The notes under the pieces: model-generated
Told to the model about the DNA's origin: nothing
The model's database searches: none
What the model saw: the letters and a program-made list of their open reading frames with translations, nothing else
Position numbers and translations under genes: made by a program
From: Bacteroidota bacterium
GTDB taxonomy: Bacteria > Bacteroidota > Bacteroidia > B-17B0 > Aurantibacillaceae
Reading direction: 5' to 3'
NCBI GenBank assembly: GCA_003153315.1
Contig: PLYA01000079.1
Span: 18,884-58,898 of the forward strand
Length of the DNA stretch: 40,015 nucleotides
In this document: positions 16,785 to 25,249 of the stretch, piece by piece
Layout of the letters: each line of letters starts with the position of its first letter
How positions within the stretch are numbered: position 1 is the first letter of the stretch

Positions 16785-18329
16785 ATGTCACATATCTCTC
16801 ATTTGTTTCATATACATCACACACCTACTTCGCACCCCGATGTAATTTTAATTGGCGCGGGTATTATGAGTGCCACCTTAGGCGTAATACTTAAAGAATT
16901 GCATCCTTCTTTAAAGATTGAAATATATGAACGTCTGGATATGATTGCTGCCGAGAGTTCTGACGCATGGAACAACGCCGGTACAGGGCATTCTGCTTTT
17001 TGCGAATTGAATTATACACCTCAGCATGATGATGGAACGGTTGATGCCAGCAAAGCATTTAAGATTGCCGAGCAGTTTGAATTATCTAAACAGTTTTGGT
17101 CTTATCTGATAGAAAAGAAATATATAAAAGACCCTCGCTCATTTATTAATTCCATCCCTCACATGAGTTTTGTTTGGGGTGATGATGTAGATTACCTGAA
17201 AAAGCGTTTTGATTTATTGAAAGACCACCCGTTGTTTAAAGGAATGGTTTACTCTGAAGATAAAGAGCAGCTTACTAAATGGATGCCACTTATCATGCAA
17301 GAAAGAGATAAAAACCAAAAGGTGGCCGCCACTCGTATGGAGTTGGGTACGGATATGAACTTTGGTGAACTGACCCGTGCCTTATTTACTCATTTAGAAA
17401 GTTTGCCGGATGTAAATCTATACCTTAATAATGAAGTAACTTTTATTGATAAAAGAAAAGACGGGCATTGGGAGTTGGATGTAAAAAATGTAAAAACACA
17501 TGCAAAGAAAACCATCGAGACAAAATTCCTGTTTATTGGTGCAGGTGGGGGCTCTCTTCCTTTGTTAGAAAAAACGGAAATACTCGAAGCTAATGGGTAT
17601 GGTGGTTTTCCTGTAGGTGGACAATGGCTTGTTTGCCAAAATGAAGAAGTAATAGAAAAACATGCCGCTAAAGTTTATGGTAAAGCCGAAGTAAGTGCAC
17701 CGCCCATGTCGGTACCGCATTTGGATACCCGCATTATTAATGGTAAAAAGGCTTTACTCTTTGGTCCTTTTGCCGGCTTCTCTACTAAGTTTTTAAAGCA
17801 TGGTTCTCTAATGGATTTACCGCACTCTTTGCAGGTAGATAATCTTATACCAATCATGTCGGTGGGTTTGCATAACATACCGCTTACCAAATATTTAATA
17901 GAACAGGTTCGCCAATCACCAGAAGACAGACTAAATGCCTTAAAGAAATTTGTGCCCACTGCAAAGTTAGCAGACTGGAAACTGGAAGAAGCCGGGCAAC
18001 GCGTGCAAGTAATAAAAAAAGATCACGACCACGGTGGTGTTTTAGAGTTTGGTACCGAAATTGTAAACGCCGCGGATGGTTCTATTGCAGCTTTGTTAGG
18101 AGCTTCACCCGGGGCATCTACGGCAGTGGCTATTATGCTTGATTTATTAAAACGCTGTTTTAAAGACCAAGTAAATACACCCGAGTGGCAAGCAAAACTT
18201 AAAGCCATGATTCCTTCTTACGGGCAATCTTTGGCAGCTAATGCTGAATTAATTGATGCAGTGAGAGCACAAAGCAGCAGTGCCCTGCAACTGAAAACAG
18301 CTAAGTATGTTGATTTGGAAGTGAAGTAA
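16785..18329 (+). CDS. mqo: Malate:quinone oxidoreductase
   Basis: A 514-residue FAD-dependent peripheral membrane enzyme that oxidises malate to oxaloacetate and passes the electrons to the quinone pool; it serves the citric acid cycle. The FAD Rossmann motif VILIGAGIMSATLGVIL is at about residues 20-36, followed by IEIYERLDMIAAESSDAWNNAGTGHSAFCELNYTPQ. Other Mqo signatures are FGELTRALF, LFIGAGGGSLPLL, GYGGFPVGGQWLVCQN, LLFGPFAGFSTKFLKHGSL and LLGASPGASTAVAIMLDLL. The N terminus before the FAD motif has six His in the first 17 residues (MSHISHLFHIHHTPTSH), which is unusual. It stands alone between the terminator and a REP-like repeat. Confidence 0.96.
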   Translation: MSHISHLFHIHHTPTSHPDVILIGAGIMSATLGVILKELHPSLKIEIYERLDMIAAESSDAWNNAGTGHSAFCELNYTPQHDDGTVDASKAFKIAEQFELSKQFWSYLIEKKYIKDPRSFINSIPHMSFVWGDDVDYLKKRFDLLKDHPLFKGMVYSEDKEQLTKWMPLIMQERDKNQKVAATRMELGTDMNFGELTRALFTHLESLPDVNLYLNNEVTFIDKRKDGHWELDVKNVKTHAKKTIETKFLFIGAGGGSLPLLEKTEILEANGYGGFPVGGQWLVCQNEEVIEKHAAKVYGKAEVSAPPMSVPHLDTRIINGKKALLFGPFAGFSTKFLKHGSLMDLPHSLQVDNLIPIMSVGLHNIPLTKYLIEQVRQSPEDRLNALKKFVPTAKLADWKLEEAGQRVQVIKKDHDHGGVLEFGTEIVNAADGSIAALLGASPGASTAVAIMLDLLKRCFKDQVNTPEWQAKLKAMIPSYGQSLAANAELIDAVRAQSSSALQLKTAKYVDLEVK

Positions 18330-18335
18330 TTTTTT

Positions 18336-18409
18336 GGCATTTCGAACACGGAAAATAAGCAATGCCTGTTTGAGCGAGAATGTGCATTGTGAGTCTTGTA
18401 AGAAATGAC
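18336..18409. repeat. REP-like dispersed palindrome
   Basis: The outer arms GGCATTTC (18336-18343) and GAAATGAC (18402-18409) are inverted with one mismatch. Within them CAATGC (18360-18365) and GCATTG (18384-18389) form a second hairpin. The GCATTTCGAAC...GAAATGAC framing resembles the mobile palindromic intergenic repeats often seen in Bacteroidota genomes. It lies just past the mqo stop and could also act as a terminator stem, though it has no T-run. Confidence 0.5.
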
Positions 18410-18464
18410 AAAATTAGTAAATAACCATCGTGCTAACCTACGTAAAAAGTATGCTGTATTTAAC

Positions 18465-18472
18465 TATTTTTG
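18465..18472 (+). promoter_or_regulatory. TAnnTTTG -7 element for the two-domain dehydrogenase
   Basis: TATTTTTG followed by C, about 45 bases before the TTG start at 18517. It is a good match to the Bacteroidota consensus; no -33 box is seen. Confidence 0.45.
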
Positions 18473-18516
18473 CAGTTTGTGTTTAATACACTAGAATCAT
18501 ATCCCATAATAATATA

Positions 18517-20652
18517 TTGGAACAACTGACACAAAACTTAAAGAGTGGAGAAATGAAAATTCTCGAAGTGCCTTATCCTATGCTAAGCAAAGGATGTGTG
18601 CTGGTAAGAAATCATTACTCTATTATAAGCGCAGGTACCGAAGGGAAGACTGTTAAGGATGCCCGTCTTAGTTATTTGGGCAAAGCCATGGCACGCAAAG
18701 AGGAGGTTAAAAAGGTAATTAATACCGCAAAAACAATTGGATTGGTAGACACCTATAAGCTAATGATGAATAAGCTGGATGCCCCTTCTGCTTTGGGATA
18801 TAGTTGCGCAGGTGAAGTAATTGCTGTAGCCGATGATATTACAGAATTTAAAATTGGAGATAAGGTAGCTTGTGCAGGTGCAGGTGCTGTGCATGCCGAA
18901 GTAGTGGCTATACCAAAGAACCTTTGTGTGAAATTAGCTGATAATATATTATTAAATGAAGCTGCTTTTACTACACTAGGTGCCATTGCTTTGCAAGGAA
19001 TCAGACAAGCTGACTTACAATTAGGTGAGAGTTGTGCAGTTATTGGATTAGGGTTGTTAGGGCAACTTACCATACAAATGTTGAACGCGGCAGGTGTGCA
19101 AAGCATAGGTATTGATATTGATAAAAAAATGGTAGCACTTGCTCAGGAACTTGGTGCAAGCTATACTATAAGTAGAAATACAGAAGGTATTGAAAACAGT
19201 ATACGTGAACTGACTATAGGGTATGGTGTGGATGCTGTAATTATTACTGCCGCTACAAGCAGTACCGACCCTATTGATTTTGCCGGGGAACTCTGTCGCC
19301 CTAAAGGAAAGGTTATTATTGTAGGAAGTGTGCCAACGGGTTTTAAACGAGCCGCTTATTATAAGAAAGAACTGGAACTTAAAATGTCTTGCTCTTATGG
19401 CCCAGGCAGATATGATAGAGATTATGAAGAAGCCGGTATAGATTATCCCTATGGTTATGTGCGTTGGACGGAGAACCGAAACATGCAAGCTTTTGCATAT
19501 CTGTTGCATCATAAAAAAATAAATGTTGCTAAGTTAATCTCGCATACGTTTGATTTTAAAGAAGCACCCAAAGCCTACCAAATGATTGTAGATAAAACAG
19601 AAACCTTTACGGGTATTTTGTTGAAATACGATACAGAGAAAAAGCTAAGCAATACTGTTCAGTTAAAAAACACACAAGCTATTGCAGGTAAACCAAGTAT
19701 TGGTTTTATAGGTGCTGGCTCTTTTGCCAACAATGTATTATTACCTGCACTTAAAGATGATGGTAACTTAATTGGCATTGCAACCAGCAAGCCCAACAAT
19801 GCCCGCAACATTGCAGATAAATATGGCTTTAGTTATTGCACAGGAGATGCAAATGAATTGATGGCTGATAAAAATATCAATACTATATTTATTGCAACCC
19901 GTCATGATTCTCATGCTAAGTATGTGATGCAGGCTTTGCAGAACAATAAAAATGTATTTACCGAAAAGCCCTTGTGTTTAAATGAAACGGAGTTAGAAGA
20001 AATAAAAGAGCTGTATCAAAAATCAAATTCGGTTCTCATGCTGGGCTTTAACCGAAGATTCTCTCCGCATATTATAAAGGCAAAAGAGTTCTTTGATAAA
20101 CTAAACACTCCTCTTTCTATAAACTACCGAATTAATGCAGGCACTATTGCTGCCGACCATTGGGTGCATGATAAAAACGTGGGCGGCGGAAGAATTGTAG
20201 GAGAGGTTTGTCATTTTTTAGATTTGCTTACCTTCCTTACCCATTCAAAAATAAAAACCCTATCGGCAAATGCTATGAAAGATGCTGCTCACTTAAGCGA
20301 TACACTAAGCATTAACGTTCAGTTTGAGAATGGAAGTATAGGCAACATCTCTTATTTCTCTAACGGGAATAAAAACTTAGATAAAGAATACATAGAGATA
20401 TTTGGTGCCGGACAGGTTATTGCTATACACGATTTTAAAGAGATGGAAATATACGGCAACAGCAAAAAGACAGATAGCCTTAGTAAACAAGATAAAGGAC
20501 ACAAACAGGAAGTAAATGCCTTTTTAACTGCCCTTGCACAAGGAAATGAATGCCCTATTCCTTTCGATGAAATATACCACTCTATGCTTTGCACTTTTAA
20601 AACGGAAGAATCTATTACTTTGGGCGGAAAACAGGTTTTGATTAATAACTAA
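18517..20652 (+). CDS. Two-domain oxidoreductase: MDR alcohol dehydrogenase fused to Gfo/Idh/MocA dehydrogenase
   Basis: A 711-residue fusion. Residues about 1-370 are a medium-chain dehydrogenase (VRNHYSIISAGTEGKT, APSALGYSCAGEVIAV, then the NAD(P) Rossmann SCAVIGLGLLGQLTIQML). Residues about 388-711 are a Gfo/Idh/MocA domain (PSIGFIGAGSFANNVLLPAL, NTIFIATRHDSHAKYVMQAL, the catalytic-region EKPLCLNE and LGFNRRFSPH). Such fusions occur in surface-polysaccharide clusters, where they are thought to oxidise or reduce sugars; none of the usual partner genes is present here. The start is a TTG at 18517, chosen because MEQLTQNLKSG matches the family N terminus; the next ATG would remove 12 residues. 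Confidence 0.88.
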   Translation: MEQLTQNLKSGEMKILEVPYPMLSKGCVLVRNHYSIISAGTEGKTVKDARLSYLGKAMARKEEVKKVINTAKTIGLVDTYKLMMNKLDAPSALGYSCAGEVIAVADDITEFKIGDKVACAGAGAVHAEVVAIPKNLCVKLADNILLNEAAFTTLGAIALQGIRQADLQLGESCAVIGLGLLGQLTIQMLNAAGVQSIGIDIDKKMVALAQELGASYTISRNTEGIENSIRELTIGYGVDAVIITAATSSTDPIDFAGELCRPKGKVIIVGSVPTGFKRAAYYKKELELKMSCSYGPGRYDRDYEEAGIDYPYGYVRWTENRNMQAFAYLLHHKKINVAKLISHTFDFKEAPKAYQMIVDKTETFTGILLKYDTEKKLSNTVQLKNTQAIAGKPSIGFIGAGSFANNVLLPALKDDGNLIGIATSKPNNARNIADKYGFSYCTGDANELMADKNINTIFIATRHDSHAKYVMQALQNNKNVFTEKPLCLNETELEEIKELYQKSNSVLMLGFNRRFSPHIIKAKEFFDKLNTPLSINYRINAGTIAADHWVHDKNVGGGRIVGEVCHFLDLLTFLTHSKIKTLSANAMKDAAHLSDTLSINVQFENGSIGNISYFSNGNKNLDKEYIEIFGAGQVIAIHDFKEMEIYGNSKKTDSLSKQDKGHKQEVNAFLTALAQGNECPIPFDEIYHSMLCTFKTEESITLGGKQVLINN

Positions 20653-20962
20653 GTCTTTTTTAGGGTTCCGGTGCATTTGCCATTTTGAATAAATGTGAGA
20701 AATCCATGCATACCGCCAAACCTCCCTATCTTCGGTTACACCAAAAAAAGCTATTTATTCTCTATACAATTGCCGTTTATCAAAAATAAACTAAAAATCG
20801 GCTTGCTTCTATTAAATTTGACACGTTTTATTTTAAAACAGCATGTTACCGATAAAAAACCATCGTCTGCCTACTATGAGTTACCTTACACCTATTTGTT
20901 GTTGCGACGTATCTTTTGTTCGGGCTATTTTTGCGCAAAATATTATTATAGAAATTTAGTTT
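20653..20962. other. 310-bp intergenic region before the barrel-protein gene
   Basis: This gap holds a promoter near its right end (20902-20933) and no supported gene. The plus-strand open frame across 20695-21090 is in another frame than the barrel gene and has no family signal. No terminator for the preceding gene is clear; the T-rich GTCTTTTTT just after its stop lacks a stem. Confidence 0.5.
20902..20933 (+). promoter_or_regulatory. Bacteroidota promoter (TTG ... TATTTTTG)
   Basis: A TTG at 20902-20904 is followed after 21 bases by TATTTTTG at 20926-20933, agreeing with the -33/-7 layout of Bacteroidota. Start of transcription is predicted near 20940, leaving a leader of about 23 bases before the ATG at 20963. 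It is the most complete promoter in the window. Confidence 0.6.
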
Positions 20963-23473
20963 ATGAAAAAACACATTGTACTCTTTATAGTTTTGGTTCT
21001 TTTTGCTTTAAGCATTCAGGCTCAGTTTCCAGGCGGAGGGGGGGGGGCACCAGGTGGAAAAATGCCAAGCATAGGTCACCTGTATGGTAAAGTACTTGAT
21101 GCACAAACCAAAGAACCTGTTGAGTTTGCCTCGGTTGCTTTGCTTTGGTATGATAAAGATAGTGCTGTTGCCGGATGTTTAGTTAAAACCAACGGCGATT
21201 TCTCTTTAGACAATCTGGCTTTTGGCGCCTTTAGGCTGCGTATTTCTTTTATCGGTTATAAAACCATTGAACAAAAGATGTTTATTAATATGCAGAATAT
21301 TGATAAGGATTTGGGTGATATTAAGCTGTCTCCCGATCAGGAATTACTGAAAGAAGTTACTGTTACTGAAGAAAAAAATGCCGTACAAATGAGTATTGAT
21401 CGCAAGGTGTATGATGTAGGTAAAGATATTTCTACGCGAGGTGGTACGGGTTTAGATGCCGTAAAGAATATACCCAGTGTAACGGTTGATGCGGATGGAA
21501 ATGTGTCTTTACGTAATAATTCAGTAGCCATATATGTGGATGGAAAACCTACTACGCTTACGCTTCAACAAATACCATCAGACCAAATAGATCGTGTAGA
21601 AATTATTACCAACCCTTCGGTTAAGTTTGATGCTTCTACTACAGGCGGTATATTAAATGTTATTATGAAACGCAATTCCACGCCGGGTTATAACGGAATG
21701 ATTATGGGCGGTATTGGTACCAATAACCGATATAATGGTATGGCTTCTTTAAACGTGAAACAAGGGAAGTTTAATTTTTTTGGTATGTATAACTACAACA
21801 CGCAAACCAATAGTAATGATGGATTTACCAACAGAAACAACATATTACTTCCTCCGCCAAACCCTTATACTGGTCAGGTAGAAAAATATTATAATCAGAC
21901 CGATACTAATGTTATGAAAAACACGTTTCAGTTTGCGCGTGCAGGTTTCGATTATTATTTAAACAACAGAAATACCCTTACAATTTCAGGAGTTTATGTG
22001 CATGGCTCTTTTAACTCAAACGATTTTCAGCACTACTCGTATAGTGACATTAATGATGTGCTTATTACAAAAGGAGACCGTATAAACTCAACGCGAACAG
22101 CATTTGATAACTATACAGGTAAGGTAGATTTTCAGCATACTTATCCTAAGCAAGGAAAAGAGCTAACCAGCAGTTTTACGTTAAATGGCGGGCAAATGAC
22201 AACCAATTATACTTACACCACATATCAGGCTGTTCCATTGCCACATATCATTCAGGAAGCTACCGGTGGTACTCCCAGCTGGATGTATACCTATCAGGCA
22301 GATTATGTAAACCCTATTAACGACCATTCTAAGATTGAAACCGGAGTAAGAAGTTATATGCAGCGTTCTTTCAGTACCCAAAATACCAAAAATGACTCAT
22401 CAGGCATTCCTAACGAATTTACTTCTTATGCCGCTCTTACCAATAACTATAACATTACTAACTTAACTAATGCAGCTTATATAAATTACAGTAGTAAAAT
22501 TTGGGGTTTAAATTATATGGCAGGCTTGCGTTTTGAAGAGACTTATTATAAGGGCAATATTACCAATAAAGATATTTCTTTCTCTTATTATTATCCCGAT
22601 GCTAAGCTAAATAAGTTGCAATACTGTTGGTTTCCGGCAGTTTACATCTCCAAAAAGTTACCTCATAATCAGGAGATTCAAATTAACTTTTCACGCAAAA
22701 TTAACCGTCCCAACTTCTTTCAGTTAATGCCTTTTGTATTTGCATCAGATAATGCCAATATACAAATTGGTAATCCTGGTTTGCAGCCCGAGTTTGTAAA
22801 TATTGGTGAAGTGAACTACAATATCGTTTGGTGGAAATTAAACTTCCTTACCTCCTTTTATCTCCGCTATACCCAAAACCCTATTACCAATGTATCATAC
22901 CCCGAAGCGAGTAATCCTAACATATTAGTTAACACCTATCAAAATGGTACAAACAAAGTAGTAGAAGGTTTTGATAACACCCTGAAGTTAACGCCTGTTA
23001 AAGGTTTAGACCTTATGGCAAATGCAAATATCTTTTATACCACCATCAGTTATTCAAATCCTACAGGAACGTTAATTACCAACAATGGTTATAGCTGGAC
23101 GGGCAAAGCAAGCATTAGTTATAAATTTCCTGCCAACTTTACCATGCAGGTAAACGGAAACTATCAGGCACCGCAAATTATCCCTCAGGGTACAACCCGA
23201 ATTGTACAGTATATGGATGTTACCATTTCTAAAAATATTAAACAAAAACTGACCTTTACTCTGTTGCTTAGTGATGTATTTAATACCAAACGTAATGGCA
23301 CTAATTATAATACTTCGGAATACACACAGGAATTATCCCGTCGTAGAGAAACACGTTATCTTAAATTTACATTAATGTATATGTTTGGTAAAATGGATTC
23401 GAGTCTCTTCAAAAAACTAAAACAACAGAAGAAAGAAGGCGGCGATGACCAAGGAATGGGTGGCGGATTCTAA
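20963..23473 (+). CDS. TonB-receptor-like outer-membrane barrel protein with carboxypeptidase-like N-terminal domain
   Basis: An 836-residue outer-membrane protein. After a signal peptide (MKKHIVLFIVLVLFALSIQA) comes a Gly-rich linker. A carboxypeptidase regulatory-like domain follows at about residues 42-125 (LYGKVLDAQTKEPVEFASVALL...FRLRISFIGYKT). A plug-like segment has VKNIPSVTVDADGNVSLRNNSVAIYVDGKP and IDRVEIITNPSVKFDASTTGGILNVIMKR. The long C-terminal barrel is of the OMP_b-brl_3 type. No TonB box or partner SusD gene is visible, so a role in nutrient uptake is unproven. A run of ten G (21038-21047) encodes part of the linker; a change in run length would shift the frame early in the gene. 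Confidence 0.9.
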   Translation: MKKHIVLFIVLVLFALSIQAQFPGGGGGAPGGKMPSIGHLYGKVLDAQTKEPVEFASVALLWYDKDSAVAGCLVKTNGDFSLDNLAFGAFRLRISFIGYKTIEQKMFINMQNIDKDLGDIKLSPDQELLKEVTVTEEKNAVQMSIDRKVYDVGKDISTRGGTGLDAVKNIPSVTVDADGNVSLRNNSVAIYVDGKPTTLTLQQIPSDQIDRVEIITNPSVKFDASTTGGILNVIMKRNSTPGYNGMIMGGIGTNNRYNGMASLNVKQGKFNFFGMYNYNTQTNSNDGFTNRNNILLPPPNPYTGQVEKYYNQTDTNVMKNTFQFARAGFDYYLNNRNTLTISGVYVHGSFNSNDFQHYSYSDINDVLITKGDRINSTRTAFDNYTGKVDFQHTYPKQGKELTSSFTLNGGQMTTNYTYTTYQAVPLPHIIQEATGGTPSWMYTYQADYVNPINDHSKIETGVRSYMQRSFSTQNTKNDSSGIPNEFTSYAALTNNYNITNLTNAAYINYSSKIWGLNYMAGLRFEETYYKGNITNKDISFSYYYPDAKLNKLQYCWFPAVYISKKLPHNQEIQINFSRKINRPNFFQLMPFVFASDNANIQIGNPGLQPEFVNIGEVNYNIVWWKLNFLTSFYLRYTQNPITNVSYPEASNPNILVNTYQNGTNKVVEGFDNTLKLTPVKGLDLMANANIFYTTISYSNPTGTLITNNGYSWTGKASISYKFPANFTMQVNGNYQAPQIIPQGTTRIVQYMDVTISKNIKQKLTFTLLLSDVFNTKRNGTNYNTSEYTQELSRRRETRYLKFTLMYMFGKMDSSLFKKLKQQKKEGGDDQGMGGGF
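21038..21047 (+). repeat. Ten-base poly-G tract inside the barrel-protein gene
   Basis: Ten consecutive G at codons 26-29, between the signal peptide and the first folded domain. It is the longest G run in this AT-rich window and a classic slippage site. A different length would truncate the protein, giving on/off switching, unless the tract is an assembly error. Confidence 0.8.
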
Positions 23474-23474
23474 A

Positions 23475-23508
23475 GGTAAACTAAAATTGAAAAAATGATA
23501 GTTTAGCC
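23475..23508 (+). terminator. Weak hairpin after the barrel-protein gene
   Basis: GGTAAACTA pairs with TAGTTTAGCC with one bulged base around a 15-base loop, immediately past the stop. It lacks a T-run, so termination here is uncertain. Confidence 0.35.
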
Positions 23509-23566
23509 ATTCTTAACTTGCACATAAGAAAAAACAGTACTACTATTGTTATAATAAAAGGGTTAC

Positions 23567-23779
23567 ATGAAAAATCTAAATGCATTAATGCAAAATATTA
23601 TTGAACTAACTACGGTTATTGAAACTAAATACCCAGAGTTATACAAATACTTAGACGAAACTCCACTTATTATTGGCAAGCATCCCGAAAAAGAAATAAA
23701 TACTACTGATTTAAAGGATTATCTATCAACATTAAAAAACCAATTGGAAGAATATATTAAAACACACAAGGAAAAGTAA
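23567..23779 (+). CDS. Small conserved-looking protein of 70 residues, function unknown
   Basis: A 70-residue soluble protein starting MKNLNALMQNIIELTTVIETKYPELYKYLDETPL. It has an amphipathic helical N-terminal half, a PLIIGKHPEKEINTTDLKDYL turn, and a helical charged C terminus ending LEEYIKTHKEK. The spacing of leucines and the PELYKYLDETPL stretch look like a genuine conserved small protein rather than a chance ORF. It is preceded by GGGTTAC but by no clear promoter element, and is convergent with the TlpA-like gene 27 bp away. No function can be assigned. Confidence 0.7.
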   Translation: MKNLNALMQNIIELTTVIETKYPELYKYLDETPLIIGKHPEKEINTTDLKDYLSTLKNQLEEYIKTHKEK

Positions 23780-23806
23780 TTTTACTCTTTTCGTTTTAAG
23801 TATCTA

Positions 23807-25204
23807 TTACTTTTTATTCTTTATCTTAAATATTTGATTGAATTTAAATTCAATCCCCTCATCAGGTTTACTTGCCGGAGATTGCAGTAAATACCCATCA
23901 GGACTAATTAAATAATACACAGGCAGACTTTTAATATTATATTGCTCTACCAGTTTCTTATTTTTTCCTCCATAAAGCATAGTCCATTTATAGGCAGGGT
24001 TTTGTTTCACAAAATTTTTAAAAGTCAATGTATCATCATCTGTGCAAACGGAAACAAACATTACTTTATCTCCATACTTTTTATAAAGTTGTTCTTGCTT
24101 TTTTAGTTCCTGTAAACAATCAGTACACCAGGTAGCAAAAAAGTTGAGATAGACATAGCGTGCCTTAAAGTTGTTCAAGGTAACGGTATCATGTTTTATA
24201 TTAGGCAAGGCAAAAGCGGAAGCCAATTGCCCGGTACGCATATTGTTTATATCGCGCAACACATCGAAGACAATTTTTTTATGTTCGATAATGGTAGTAG
24301 AAGCCTGTAACTGTTCGAGTATCTGTTTTATTTTATCTTTCCTAAAGTGGGGGACATAATATAAATCATATAAAGATTTAAGAATAACTAGCTCACGCAG
24401 GGTATCGTTTTTAAGTGTGGCGTCATTCTTTAATAATTCGTTCAAATGCTTATACTCACCCTGCTCATTAATAGCATCTAAAATAAGATTACCATCTTTA
24501 GTGGCACTCTGCTTTTGTATGTATTGCTTAAAATACTGGTTAAAGAAAGTCATATACTCGTAGTTGGTATAATTTATCGGCTTATCAAGTAAATAGCGTT
24601 TAGCTAAATATGTATGATGCCTTCCTGTACTTTCATTAAAGGAGGCAAAGGTGTAATCTATATAAGTTTTGAAATAAGAAAGTTTTACTTTTTCATAACG
24701 ATTGTTTATTTGTAGTTGAAATGAATCTAACTTTTGATGTATTTGCTTTGATACAAAGGATTTGTAATTCTTCTCCCAGAATGCATCAAAACAATTATTA
24801 AAATCTATGATGCGGGCATTAAGCTCAGTGCTATCGCCATTAATAATAATATTTACATTTTGTTCTGTTCCTCCGGCAACAAAGCGCATACTATCCTTCT
24901 CAGGAAAGATAATGCCGTATATAAAGTTAGGTTGTATATACAGAGTGCCTGTTAGGTTACCTGCTTTAACAAGTGCTATTTGAGGGTACTTGGTAGAAAG
25001 TGTCAATTCAAAATTACCTCTTGCATCAACCGTATCAGAAGATTGAAGCGATTGTGATTGGGTAATCAAATCATCGTATAGGTAAACAGAAATCTCTTTG
25101 CCTTTGTGCGTAGGAGCAATTCCTTTAATGGTAACGTTTTGTGCAAACGAGATACAAGAAGCAAGAAGCAAGAGAAGCGATACAATTTTAAAGGATACTT
25201 TCAT
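23807..25204 (-). CDS. TlpA/thioredoxin-like exported protein
   Basis: A 465-residue exported protein. A signal peptide (MKVSFKIVSLLLLLASCISFAQ; the Cys may be a lipidation site, though the lipobox is poor) is followed by a beta-rich domain (VTIKGIAPTHKGKEISVYLYDD) and a long helical middle. The C-terminal thioredoxin fold runs from about residue 335. The redox motif is CTDC at residues 360-363 (FFATWCTDC), with the cis-proline in SLPVYYLISPDG near 428. Bacteroidota have many such proteins that reduce disulfides in the periplasm. CTDC differs from the CxPC of typical TlpA reductases, so redox potential and substrate are uncertain. It lies 45 bp after gltX on the same strand. Confidence 0.85.
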   Translation of the reverse strand: MKVSFKIVSLLLLLASCISFAQNVTIKGIAPTHKGKEISVYLYDDLITQSQSLQSSDTVDARGNFELTLSTKYPQIALVKAGNLTGTLYIQPNFIYGIIFPEKDSMRFVAGGTEQNVNIIINGDSTELNARIIDFNNCFDAFWEKNYKSFVSKQIHQKLDSFQLQINNRYEKVKLSYFKTYIDYTFASFNESTGRHHTYLAKRYLLDKPINYTNYEYMTFFNQYFKQYIQKQSATKDGNLILDAINEQGEYKHLNELLKNDATLKNDTLRELVILKSLYDLYYVPHFRKDKIKQILEQLQASTTIIEHKKIVFDVLRDINNMRTGQLASAFALPNIKHDTVTLNNFKARYVYLNFFATWCTDCLQELKKQEQLYKKYGDKVMFVSVCTDDDTLTFKNFVKQNPAYKWTMLYGGKNKKLVEQYNIKSLPVYYLISPDGYLLQSPASKPDEGIEFKFNQIFKIKNKK

Positions 25205-25249
25205 TATACAGCCTAACGCTCAATTTAAAATAAAAGTATACATATTTAG

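Noticed and set aside
20695..21090. Plus-strand ORF overlapping the start of the barrel-protein gene
   Set aside because: It runs through the promoter region and then in another frame of the real gene; its residues show no family signal.
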